Part shown: one piece after another, positions 38,730 through 46,760 of the stretch | How positions within the stretch are numbered: position 1 is the first letter of the stretch | How the letters are laid out: each line of letters opens with the position of its first letter | NCBI RefSeq assembly: GCF_015058545.1 | Contig: NZ_SVCB01000073.1 | Location: forward strand, 7,414 to 71,413 | Origin: Veillonella sp. | Lineage (GTDB): Bacteria; Bacillota; Negativicutes; Veillonellales; Veillonellaceae | Length of the DNA: 64,000 nt | Direction of reading: 5' to 3' | Notes under the pieces: model-generated | The model's input: only the letters and a program-made list of their open reading frames with translations | Databases searched by the model: none | What the model was told of the DNA's origin: nothing | Made by a program: the position numbers and the translations under genes

Positions 38730-39383
38730 TTATTTTCGCTCCGAAATGGAGGCGAAGTTTTTAATAATAACGATTGGCGTCATCTGATCATCATTACCAA
38801 ACGGATTGTCAATCAAAATGCGCGCAATGCGTTTAGGGTCCATACCGCGACTGTGACCGAGGACGGCAGCGCGTTTCAAGTCATTAACGTCGGCTACTAC
38901 CGCACCGTAACTGCCGGTACGTTGTACAATGCGTTCCGCCACTTTATCCGCATCTTTCGGACCATACACAATGTGTTTATCGAACGGCGGCATTGTGCCT
39001 GTTACGTCATCCGTAAGGGCCGCAGCGCGGGAAATTTGGTAAAAAACGCCGTCTTTGCGGAATACTTTAGCGATGGCCCCCAAAATAAAGGCACCAAATA
39101 CCTTCCATTTACCGTCAAGTTCCATTGCGGACTGCATGCCGTATACGGAGCTCATAGAGCCTTCAGCCGGTACAAAACGGCATAACAAGCGAGCCTGCCA
39201 AGTAGGACGAAGCTCTTCCGGACGGGTGATGCGGCCCTGCGTAATTGCTACTACAGATTCCGCCACACATACAATATCTTCCGGCCCGATATCTTTGCCG
39301 GCATAATGCATAATTGCTTCTACAATATCATCTCGATGGGTCAGTATACGAGTATGAACCGGTACTAATTCTAAATTTGCCAT
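38730..39383 (-). CDS. CofE-like gamma-glutamyl ligase family protein
   Basis: 217 residues, F420-0:gamma-glutamyl ligase (CofE/FbiB N-terminal) family. It starts with LELVPVHTRILTHRDD, then GPEDIVCVAESVVAITQGR, and has DVTGTMPPFD and AAVLGHSRGMDPKRIARIL. In F420 producers the family adds glutamate to F420-0. I see no F420 gene here, and Negativicutes are not known for F420, so the acceptor is probably different. AGGAGG precedes the ATG, and the gene sits 12 bases after the upstream membrane-protein gene. Confidence 0.82.
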   Translation of the reverse strand: MANLELVPVHTRILTHRDDIVEAIMHYAGKDIGPEDIVCVAESVVAITQGRITRPEELRPTWQARLLCRFVPAEGSMSSVYGMQSAMELDGKWKVFGAFILGAIAKVFRKDGVFYQISRAAALTDDVTGTMPPFDKHIVYGPKDADKVAERIVQRTGSYGAVVADVNDLKRAAVLGHSRGMDPKRIARILIDNPFGNDDQMTPIVIIKNFASISERK

Positions 39384-39395
39384 GGTTACTACCTC

Positions 39396-39941
39396 CTACT
39401 GCCGCATAGCATGCTGTAATTCTTCAGCGGTCAAAATTAAACGATTTTTAGAAATATGCCAATCACTGCGACCGACAACCTGGTATACAATATCAATATT
39501 CATATCAGGGAAGCCTACCAAATCTTTACGAATATTGCCCGTTTTGGCAGTCAAAATAAGACGCAAGCGAACAGTGCCGCCTTTGCGCGGTTCGATAATA
39601 ACAGATTTCCAATACCCGTCATGACGTTCTTCCGCTGCATCGGTCGTCCAAGATGTAATGGATACCTGATCAAACTGTTCCTGCGGCAACAAATGACGTG
39701 GATATAAATCCATGATAGTGCCGTTTTGACGGCCTTTATTGACGAATGGAATATCCGATACCAAGGTTACCTGATTAAAACTGATGTCTTCCACTTCAAA
39801 TTGAGTACGACGTTTAGGTAACATGACAATTTCTTCATTCCCCTGTTTCCAGGCAAAAATACGAAACGCCACAAATAGGACGGCAACGATGAAAACAATC
39901 GTTACGATTATGTTAACTAATGTGTAAAAATACATATCCAT
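39396..39941 (-). CDS. hypothetical single-span membrane protein
   Basis: 181 residues. One N-terminal helix (about 5-28, LVNIIVTIVFIVAVLFVAFRI), then a soluble domain with predicted beta content (RRTQFEVEDISFNQVTLVSD). I do not recognise it. It lies in the murI operon between murI and the CofE-like gene, 19 bases from murI. Confidence 0.75.
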   Translation of the reverse strand: MDMYFYTLVNIIVTIVFIVAVLFVAFRIFAWKQGNEEIVMLPKRRTQFEVEDISFNQVTLVSDIPFVNKGRQNGTIMDLYPRHLLPQEQFDQVSITSWTTDAAEERHDGYWKSVIIEPRKGGTVRLRLILTAKTGNIRKDLVGFPDMNIDIVYQVVGRSDWHISKNRLILTAEELQHAMRQ

Positions 39942-39960
39942 ATACTGCTCCCTTATAGTT

Positions 39961-40779
39961 TTATAGTGTAATAATCCGAACGTTGAAATCTTCCGGCGGA
40001 ATCAATATTGAAGTCATGCGCTCAGCCAATTCTTTGTCTTTGGTAAAACAAATATCCAGCTTGCCTTTAGCTTGCTGCGGATTCAAGAGTTGCTGCGCCG
40101 CCAATATATCTTTCACTTCTTCAGCTGTTTCGTAGGCCGGGTCGATAAATGTCTTATCCCCGCCCGACATGTGCTGCATCAAATCCATCAAAAACGGAAA
40201 ATGTGTACAGCCCAAAACAACGGTATCGGAACCACTCTTTATAATCGGATCCAAATACTCTTGAAGCGATGAATGAACAATATGGTCATCCAAGTGACCC
40301 TGTTCAATCAGATGGGCCAAATCAGGGCAAGCCTGTTCCCATACAGCAACAGCAGGCTGTAACACATGCGCTTCTTCAATATGTTTGTGACTATCAATAG
40401 TAGCCTTGGTAGCCATGACGGCAATCTTCTGAGTCTGACTCGTATCAATAGCGGTCCGCACACCTTTGGCCATACCTACCACGGGAAAGTCAAAGGTAGC
40501 TTGTAATTCATCCAAGGCCACCACGGAAAAGGTGTTGCACGCAACTACCGCCATTTTCACAGGCACCTTGGCTAAAAAATGACCGATATTCATAGCAATC
40601 TGACTGATTTCTTCCTTAGGTCGATTGCCAACCGGATTATTCATATTATCGCCAACAAAAATAAAGTCTTCATGGGGAAACATCCGTCGCAATACGGCTA
40701 ATACGGTTAATCCCCCGACCCCGGAGTCAAATACTCCGATAGGTCTTTTAGAGGCCTCGGTTGCGGCTGCTTTACTCAT
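39961..40779 (-). CDS. murI: glutamate racemase
   Basis: 272 residues. Two catalytic cysteines, Cys81 (VVACNTFSV) and Cys191 (LGCTHFPFL), plus Asp18-Ser19 (FDSGVGGLTVL). It supplies D-glutamate for peptidoglycan. Odd points: the usual substrate-loop motif PYG is PVG (NNPVGNRP), and ACNTAS is ACNTFS, so it is a divergent member of the Asp/Glu racemase family. It overlaps the thioesterase gene by 8 bases. Confidence 0.88.
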   Translation of the reverse strand: MSKAAATEASKRPIGVFDSGVGGLTVLAVLRRMFPHEDFIFVGDNMNNPVGNRPKEEISQIAMNIGHFLAKVPVKMAVVACNTFSVVALDELQATFDFPVVGMAKGVRTAIDTSQTQKIAVMATKATIDSHKHIEEAHVLQPAVAVWEQACPDLAHLIEQGHLDDHIVHSSLQEYLDPIIKSGSDTVVLGCTHFPFLMDLMQHMSGGDKTFIDPAYETAEEVKDILAAQQLLNPQQAKGKLDICFTKDKELAERMTSILIPPEDFNVRIITL

Positions 40780-41194
40780 GACTCTTTCTCTCCTTTATGG
40801 TGCGGCTGATTGGCTCATAATAGGTATCGCTTAAGCGAATTACCTTCCCCGTCGCCTTGTCGGTAAACACATTCTGCGTCTCACCGGTTGCTATCAAAGC
40901 ACCATCCGCTTCACGCACTATACGATACGTAAAAACACATTGCGCTCGTGTTACTTTAGCAGGCGTTACTTCAACGGTCAACACATCATCAAAGCGAGCC
41001 GGCAGCTTATATTCACAAGCCACTTTTGTAATCGGGAAAACAATCCCGTTATCCATCATATCCCACAGGGAAATGCCACAGGTTCTGAAAAATTCCACCC
41101 GGCCTAACTCAAACCATCGCAAGTGATTGGTATGGTGAGCTACTTCCATCATATCAGTTTCATAAAATCGTACCTGCAATGATGTGGTAAACAT
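40772..41194 (-). CDS. acyl-CoA thioesterase, 4HBT/YbgC type
   Basis: 140 residues, a single hotdog domain. The active-site Asp14 is in VRFYETDMMEVAHHTNHLRW with the following His and Asn, and FDDVLTVEV and ATGETQNVF are conserved strands. The family hydrolyses short or aromatic acyl-CoA thioesters. First of the coupled pair with murI. GAGGTGA precedes the ATG. Confidence 0.85.
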   Translation of the reverse strand: MFTTSLQVRFYETDMMEVAHHTNHLRWFELGRVEFFRTCGISLWDMMDNGIVFPITKVACEYKLPARFDDVLTVEVTPAKVTRAQCVFTYRIVREADGALIATGETQNVFTDKATGKVIRLSDTYYEPISRTIKERKSHE

Positions 41195-41278
41195 ATACTC
41201 ATTTCACCTCTCATTACTATAAAATAATTCACCCTTCATTGTACGCCACCAATAGGTGGCTGTCAAACTATTGTAAAC

Positions 41279-41400
41279 GCCATGACCTAATACCATTCAC
41301 TCAGCTTGGTTAATCAAGGCAGCCTATTGCAAGCCGCCGTGACCTAATGCCATGCACTCAGCTTGGTTAATCAAGTCAGCCTATTGCAGGCCGCCATGCC
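41279..41400. repeat. 57-bp tandem repeat derived from the 3' end of the MoeA-like gene
   Basis: On the minus strand, the last codons of the gene (ADCIALGHGGLQ, stop) are followed by a copy that would read AECMALGHGGLQ, stop, and by another partial copy ending in QAE, stop. Matching points lie at 41395, 41338 and 41281, an exact 57-base period. Confidence 0.88.
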
Positions 41401-42370
41401 CCAAAGCAATGCAGTCGGCTTTCGTAATCGGATCATCCGATGCCAACCGTGGTAAAAAGACATCAAAGGCCGTCGGTTTGCTGAATAAAACACCGCCCGG
41501 TAGGCCTACAAGCGGTGTGCCGTCACTCATATAGGCTATACATACCATGGAGCCCGGTAAAACCGGCAAGCCATATGTCACCACATGAGCCGCACTCTTG
41601 GCAATCGCGCCCGGCGTCAAATCATCGGGATCCACACTCATGCCACCGGTGCAGAAAATAATATCCGCCCCTGCGTCTTTTACCGATTTAATGGCGGCCA
41701 TAATTTTATCCGTATCATCAATAACAATCTCATGCGCTACGATTTTCATACCAAACGGTTCTGTCCGTTCTTCAATAATCGGGCGGAACGCATCTTGAAT
41801 GCGACCTCTGGCCACTTCCGAGCCGGTCGTTACAAGACCGATACGTTTTCTCACGAAAGGTTTTACCGTAAGGAGCGGTTGACCTTGCCAAATAGCCTTA
41901 GCCTGTTCAAGTTGCACTTTAGGGAGCCACAAAGGGATGCAACGCATACCGGCTAATTTATCACCACGCTTAACCGCCGTATTAGTGAATTTGGTAACGA
42001 TTGTAAGGTCGCCTATACTGTTAACCGCCTGCAATCGGGCCACATCAATTTTGAGCATCCCATCCCAGGTTGCAAACGCTTCAATTTTGCCTTCGCGGAC
42101 CTCGGATGCATAAATACTGTCATTATCTAATAAGGCGTATAAGCCCACCGCTACATCTTCTTCATGCAATGTATCGGCCAATACCTTCTCATCACCCGGC
42201 TCCTGCACAAAGATGTGCTCCTTGCCTAATGCTAATAAAGCCGGAATATCTTCTTCACGAATGACGTGACCGCGACGAAATGGCGTATCTTTAACTTCGC
42301 CAATAACTATACGCGCTATATCATGACATAAAACTTGGCCGACAGCTTCCTCAACGGCTACTTTTTTCAT
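41381..42370 (-). CDS. molybdopterin-binding protein (MoeA/MoCF domain)
   Basis: 329 residues. The C-terminal half is a MoCF/MogA-like domain: KRIGLVTTGSEVARGRI, then ADIIFCTGGMSVDPDDLTPGAI and LPGSMVCIAYM with VGLPGGVLFSKPTAFDVFLPRL. The N-terminal 150 residues (VGQVLCHDIARI) keep the start of MoeA domain I. Such proteins bind molybdopterin and may act in molybdate insertion or as a sensor; no other Moco gene is near. AGGAGG precedes the ATG. Its 3' end is duplicated downstream. Confidence 0.85.
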   Translation of the reverse strand: MKKVAVEEAVGQVLCHDIARIVIGEVKDTPFRRGHVIREEDIPALLALGKEHIFVQEPGDEKVLADTLHEEDVAVGLYALLDNDSIYASEVREGKIEAFATWDGMLKIDVARLQAVNSIGDLTIVTKFTNTAVKRGDKLAGMRCIPLWLPKVQLEQAKAIWQGQPLLTVKPFVRKRIGLVTTGSEVARGRIQDAFRPIIEERTEPFGMKIVAHEIVIDDTDKIMAAIKSVKDAGADIIFCTGGMSVDPDDLTPGAIAKSAAHVVTYGLPVLPGSMVCIAYMSDGTPLVGLPGGVLFSKPTAFDVFLPRLASDDPITKADCIALGHGGLQ

Positions 42371-42542
42371 GAAAACCTCCTCTATAAATCATATGTTACA
42401 ACAAAACCCAAGCTACTTGAATCTCATTAAAACATAATCTATACAAAACTAGATATTTTAATTAAAAACAGGCTTACTTTGTCCTCTCCTCAAAAACTTT
42501 TATGCATTTAATTAAGTGTTTAGGCGTAAAGCCTTTTTAAAC

Positions 42543-42578
42543 GCACAAAAGCCTCGGCATATGCCGAGGCTTTTGTGC
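42543..42578. terminator. perfect 36-bp palindrome, likely terminator
   Basis: GCACAAAAGCCTCGGCAT joined directly to its complement. The minus strand continues GTTTAAAA and the plus strand TTGAGAAAAAAG, so terminator activity could be in either direction. It lies 170 bases upstream of the MoeA-like gene. Confidence 0.6.
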
Positions 42579-42583
42579 TTGAG

Positions 42584-42671
42584 AAAAAAGAGAGAGAGAA
42601 CATTTGAATCACATTCAAATGTTAAGGGGCTTGGGGAGGTGCCCCGAGATATGACTCTGCGGTCACATCCT
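42584..42671 (-). ncRNA. candidate trans-acting small RNA with C-rich loop
   Basis: About 88 nt defined by a promoter at 42678-42706 and a hairpin-U terminator. Three helices on the minus strand: AUGUGAC/GUCAUAU around CGCAGA (42668-42649), GGGGC/GCCCC with loop ACCUCCCCAA (42645-42626), and AACAUUUGAAU/AUUCAAAUGUU (42623-42599), followed by CUCUCUCUUUUUU. The middle loop is complementary to Shine-Dalgarno sequences. I know no Rfam family that fits. A leader or attenuator for the MoeA-like gene is the main alternative. Confidence 0.55.
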
Positions 42672-42677
42672 GAAATG

Positions 42678-42706
42678 ATTATAGCAAACTGTAAGAAAAA
42701 AGTAAA
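42678..42706 (-). promoter_or_regulatory. promoter of the candidate small RNA
   Basis: The minus strand reads TTTACT, exactly 17 bases, TATAAT. The predicted start is near 42671. Confidence 0.65.
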
Positions 42707-42823
42707 CAGTTGTTATGCAAATTTTGCACTTTTTTCATGCAAATTTTTTAAATTTGTCTATCCGGTGCAAACTTCATCTTACAAAACGCTTCTATCAAGT
42801 TCCCAACTCCGGCATCAAAAGTC

Positions 42824-43519
42824 TTATAAACCAAATTTCTTGGCTCGTAAATCGGCATGTGCTTTTTTAAATACAAAAGCATTGCGAATATGTTTACGCA
42901 TCGCCTGTTCGGCTGCTTCACCATCGTGATTGCGAATCGCCGCCATAATTTCATCATGCTCCCGATTACAAGAGTCGGTACGGGCTTGATCCATGGTACT
43001 GATGTACATGTCACGATTTACCATTTCACGGAACTCGCCCAAATAATCCATAACCCGTTCATTTTGTGAAAAGAAAGAGATTAACGTATGCAAACGACTG
43101 TTGATTTGAACACGCTCTTCCGCATCCGTCGTAGCAGAACCGGCATCGCAAAGAGCCTGTAATTCTTCAATCTGTTCATCCGTGCACAATTCGGCACACA
43201 AACGAGCTCCCAAACCTTCCATCACTTCACGGCACTGATACATGCCGATAATTTCTTCCGGTGTATACCCTTTAACCGTTACACCTTTCCAAGGTTTGAT
43301 GACTACCAAATTATCTTTAGCCAATTTACGAAACGCTTCGCGAACCGGTGTGGCACTTACATTAAGCTGTTCCGCAATTTTCACTTCGTTCAGCTTCACC
43401 TGTGGTTTCAACGCGCCCGTCAAAATGGCTTGCTTCAATGTAACATATACCTGTTCGCTCAATGGCAAACGGCCAATGGAATCAATAGAATTAAGATGAT
43501 ATTCTTCTTGTTTACCCAT
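42824..43519 (-). CDS. GntR-family regulator, FadR/FCD subfamily
   Basis: 231 residues from the ATG at 43519, which has GAGGA at 7 bases; longer starts lack a site. The N-terminal winged helix (about 15-75; LSEQVYVTLKQAILTGALKP, then VSATPVREAFRKLA) is followed by an all-helical FCD domain with metal-ligand-like residues (QINSRLHTLI, REHDEIMAAI, MRKHIRNAF). Such regulators respond to organic acids. It is divergent from the lipid-kinase gene. The target is unknown; lactate or malate genes elsewhere in the window are possible. Confidence 0.88.
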   Translation of the reverse strand: MGKQEEYHLNSIDSIGRLPLSEQVYVTLKQAILTGALKPQVKLNEVKIAEQLNVSATPVREAFRKLAKDNLVVIKPWKGVTVKGYTPEEIIGMYQCREVMEGLGARLCAELCTDEQIEELQALCDAGSATTDAEERVQINSRLHTLISFFSQNERVMDYLGEFREMVNRDMYISTMDQARTDSCNREHDEIMAAIRNHDGEAAEQAMRKHIRNAFVFKKAHADLRAKKFGL

Positions 43520-43714
43520 AGTAAATCCTCTACTTTCGCGAATAGCACTCAGCCTACTCTTTGTAGTAACAGTCAATCTTTAGTATACTATAATGCATAA
43601 ATACTTTATAATAGATAGTACAAGGCTGTATGCTTATTTTCTGCAGACTATATTAATCTAATTATAAAGGTAAGATCTGCAAAGCGTCAACTAAAATACA
43701 ACGGGAGAACATAC

Positions 43715-44617
43715 ATGAGTCGCTGTTTAGTTATAATAAATCCTGTCTCAGGCGGAGGTCGTGCTACCCAGTATGCCATGGAGCTGCAATGGCAACTAAG
43801 CACCCTCTTTGATCATATGGAAATTAAATTTACCACCAAGGCCGGCGATGCTACGCAGTTTGCCAAATATGCCACGGAGAACGGCTACGATTCCGTATTC
43901 TGTATGGGCGGCGACGGCACTATTAATGAAACGGTGAATGGTATTGCTCAAGGTGGCGGTAAAGCCAAGTTTGGCTTTGTGCCGGTCGGTACGGTCAACG
44001 ATATGTCGCGCGCCCTCGGCATTCCCCTAGAGCCCTTAGCCGCCATTCGCGCGTTAAAAAACAGTAAAATCCGCAGCGTCGATATCGGCCGTTGCAACGA
44101 TCAATATTTTTGCAACAACATCGCCGCCGGCGTTATTCCTAAAGTAGTAGAAGAAGTCACCCCTAAAGAAAAACAACTCCTTGGCCCTTTGGCCTATTTT
44201 GTTAAAGGGGGGCAAGCCCTTTTCACCACCAAGGATTACAGTTTTCACATTCAAACGGATGACCACGATTTTACCATCCGCTCGCCATTGGTAATCGCAT
44301 TGCTTACCAATGTAGTGTCCAGTTTTGAAAAATTCATGCCTCAAGCTTCGGTTGATGACGGCTATATGCGCATCATCATCTTCAAAGAGTACTTCATCAT
44401 GGACATATTGCGTATCTTACCGCTTATCTTGCGTGGATCGATTTACACGTCAAAATATGTAACGATTTTAAAAGTGCGCAAAGCCAAAATCACCTTGCTC
44501 GACGACATCGAATTGCCTACCAATATGGATGGCAACAAGGGCCCGCTCATGCCGGTTGATTTAGAAGTATTGCCGGGCTTCTTACAAGTGTATGTGCCGA
44601 ATAAAAAAGACAAATAA
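43715..44617 (+). CDS. diacylglycerol/sphingosine kinase-family lipid kinase
   Basis: 300 residues. Nucleotide motif GGDGTINE at 65-72 after INPVSGGGR at 8-16, and the VPVGTVNDMSRALGIP loop. This is the YegS/DgkB/BmrU fold. The family phosphorylates diacylglycerol or other lipids at the membrane. GGGAG precedes the ATG, and a terminator follows. Confidence 0.88.
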   Translation: MSRCLVIINPVSGGGRATQYAMELQWQLSTLFDHMEIKFTTKAGDATQFAKYATENGYDSVFCMGGDGTINETVNGIAQGGGKAKFGFVPVGTVNDMSRALGIPLEPLAAIRALKNSKIRSVDIGRCNDQYFCNNIAAGVIPKVVEEVTPKEKQLLGPLAYFVKGGQALFTTKDYSFHIQTDDHDFTIRSPLVIALLTNVVSSFEKFMPQASVDDGYMRIIIFKEYFIMDILRILPLILRGSIYTSKYVTILKVRKAKITLLDDIELPTNMDGNKGPLMPVDLEVLPGFLQVYVPNKKDK

Positions 44618-44666
44618 ACGCTAACCTATAGCAAACTCGCATTAAAACTTCAATCAATGCATGTAA

Positions 44667-44698
44667 AAACGCCGTTCAACTCGTACTGAACGGCGTTT
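44667..44698 (+). terminator. intrinsic terminator after the lipid-kinase gene
   Basis: AAACGCCGTTCA (44667-44678), loop ACTCGTAC, TGAACGGCGTTT (44687-44698), then ATTTATTT. Confidence 0.85.
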
Positions 44699-44775
44699 AT
44701 TTATTTCCATATTAGTTTGAACGCTACACGTTACATCTCCCGTAGCGGCTCTGTAGTGATTTATTGCCAAGGGGC

Positions 44776-45198
44776 TTATTTATACATCCAAACATGGGGA
44801 CAACCTTCTTCGTCGAATTCTTCCCCGGCCGCCGTATAACCAAGCGTTTCATAGAATCCTTTAGCCCGCACTTGAGCCGCTAACTTAGTCTTTTGACCAC
44901 CCATAACGCGGATAAAATCTTCCGCCGCCAAGAGAATCTTAGCCCCCAGTTGCTGACCGCGGTGCGTTTTCATAACAGCCACTCGGCCGATGATAAACGT
45001 GGCTTCATCTTCTTTATCTCTGAAAAATCGACAGGTACAAACCGGTTCATTTTCAACAAAACCTACCAAATGAGCGGCTTCCGTATTATCTATTTCGTCA
45101 AACTCTTCTTGAAAACCCTGTTCCTCTACGAATACGGCTTGGCGAATCGCGCGCGCCTCAGCCGGCAATTCAGAATAAATTTCTACTTTCCACGTCAT
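44776..45198 (-). CDS. GNAT acetyltransferase (ElaA-like)
   Basis: 140 residues. The acetyl-CoA loop is in IGRVAVMKTHRGQQLGAKIL, preceded by IRQAVFVEEQGFQEEFDEID, which is the ElaA-type N-terminus, and followed by AKGFYETLGYTAAGEEFDEEG. Substrate unknown. It lies 12 bases after the MFS gene on the same strand, so the two are probably cotranscribed. AAGGAG precedes the ATG. Confidence 0.87.
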   Translation of the reverse strand: MTWKVEIYSELPAEARAIRQAVFVEEQGFQEEFDEIDNTEAAHLVGFVENEPVCTCRFFRDKEDEATFIIGRVAVMKTHRGQQLGAKILLAAEDFIRVMGGQKTKLAAQVRAKGFYETLGYTAAGEEFDEEGCPHVWMYK

Positions 45199-45210
45199 AC
45201 TGTAACTCCT

Positions 45211-46581
45211 TTATTTATTCCGAATCATAGACGGAATAATGCCTACTACACAAAAGGCCATAAATACCATTAAACTGTATTGAATATTAGCCAACAATAC
45301 GGCCTTATCTACATTAGCAATAGCCGTTCCGGCTGCCCCGGTATTACGGGCCAAAATAGATGCCACAATCGCCATACTAAGCACCTGTCCCAACAGGCGA
45401 ACCGTGCTGATGACAGAACTGGCCATGCCAAAATAAGCGGGCGGCACCGAGCCCATGATAGCGTTATTATTCGGTGCCGAGAACATGGCAAACCCGATAC
45501 CTACAATAATCAAGGCTGTAATAATAAGAGCTGTCGATGAGAGATTCATGGCCGTCCACATCACGAGGAGCCCTACGGCAATAACGCCCATCCCGGTAGA
45601 TGCCAAAACGGCGGAGCCGTAGCGATCGGATAAGGACCCCATAACCGGTGACAAGGCAGCCATTACAATGGATTGAACCAAGAGGAACCAACCGGCCGTT
45701 TCCGAATCATAGCCCATAATCATCTGCAAATATAGGGATAATAAAAAACCAATCGCAAAGGTTGCGCTATAATTCAGCATGGATGCCAAATTAGAAAACG
45801 CAAACGTCTTGTTTTCCAGAAAAATACGTACCGGTAAGAGCGGTTTAGCCACACGGGCTTCGTGCCAAATATATATAATCGTCGTCACAATACCGGCTCC
45901 GAAAATATACTTAGCCACCGGCATTTTTACAATCTCCGATAGGCCGTAAAGCCCCATAACCAACGATGCGGCGTACAGCAAAATGCTAACCGGATTCATA
46001 TTGCCCTGCTCTTTATTTACCCAATCTTCTTTCATAAAAAGGATTGTCATTATGGTCGCAATCATACCGAGAAACGCGATAAAGTAAAAAATACTTTGCC
46101 AGCCGAAGCGATAGTTCAAAAAACCGCCGATAACCGGTCCCACCGCCAAGCCGATATACACTACCGCTACATTCATACCCATAGCCCAGCCGCGCCGTTC
46201 CGGCGGAAACACTAAGGCAATAATCGCGGTCCCCGTAGAGAACAGCATAGCTGCCGCAATTCCCTGCAGCCCGCGCAAAACCATGAGCCAATGAATAGTC
46301 GGCGCAAAATGGATAACCAACGAGCTCAATGTAAATAATATGGTGCCGATTAAAAATACCTTCTTTTTGCCGATGCGATTTCCCAATTGACCCATGGGCA
46401 CCGTAAAAATGGCGCAGGTCAATAGGAATGTTTCAATAACCCAGCTGAGCTCCGACGTACCGGCGTGAAATTCCCGACCGATATCCGGCAGCGACATATT
46501 CAAGGAACTGCCGCAGAACGGCGTCAAAAACGACGCAATCATGACGATGATTAATATTTGATTACTTCTGTTGACAGCCAA
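45211..46581 (-). CDS. MFS multidrug transporter (DHA2, EmrB/QacA-like)
   Basis: 456 residues from a TTG start at 46581 that has GGGAGG 7 bases upstream. About 14 membrane segments. Motif A GQLGNRIGKKKVFLIG lies after TM2, and the GLQGIAAAMLFSTGTAII and AVVYIGLAVGPVIGGFLN (motif C-like) segments are typical of DHA2 exporters. The likely role is proton-driven drug or metabolite efflux. The sequence UUGGGAGGU at its ribosome-binding site is nearly the complement of the sRNA loop at 42631-42640. Confidence 0.87.
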   Translation of the reverse strand: MAVNRSNQILIIVMIASFLTPFCGSSLNMSLPDIGREFHAGTSELSWVIETFLLTCAIFTVPMGQLGNRIGKKKVFLIGTILFTLSSLVIHFAPTIHWLMVLRGLQGIAAAMLFSTGTAIIALVFPPERRGWAMGMNVAVVYIGLAVGPVIGGFLNYRFGWQSIFYFIAFLGMIATIMTILFMKEDWVNKEQGNMNPVSILLYAASLVMGLYGLSEIVKMPVAKYIFGAGIVTTIIYIWHEARVAKPLLPVRIFLENKTFAFSNLASMLNYSATFAIGFLLSLYLQMIMGYDSETAGWFLLVQSIVMAALSPVMGSLSDRYGSAVLASTGMGVIAVGLLVMWTAMNLSSTALIITALIIVGIGFAMFSAPNNNAIMGSVPPAYFGMASSVISTVRLLGQVLSMAIVASILARNTGAAGTAIANVDKAVLLANIQYSLMVFMAFCVVGIIPSMIRNK

Positions 46582-46702
46582 ATTAAAACCTCCCAATCGT
46601 ACTGTTTCACTGCCAAAACAAAAACCTATACCCTAATCCTATTATCTTGCCGGACACCCCGGCAAAACTATACAGCTTCGAACCGAATCTTAATTTTTTA
46701 AA

Positions 46703-46760
46703 TTAACAACAGGTGCAAACCGTCATATTATGAACATTAACAACAGCTGCAAACTGCCAT
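46703..46760. repeat. duplicated 3' end of the carbonic anhydrase gene
   Basis: A 24-bp unit at 46737-46760 (gene end, reading MAVCSCC stop on the minus strand) recurs at 46703-46726 (MTVCTCC stop) with three differences. Confidence 0.85.

Noticed and set aside
42584..42671. Moco-type riboswitch in front of the MoeA-like gene
   Set aside because: The location is suggestive, but I could not match the sequence to the Moco/Tuco consensus, and a U-run terminator plus a second palindrome and 170 bases separate it from the gene.
46647..46665. TTGCCGG/CCGGCAA hairpin as terminator of the carbonic anhydrase gene
   Set aside because: The stem is good but the minus strand after it has no T run.
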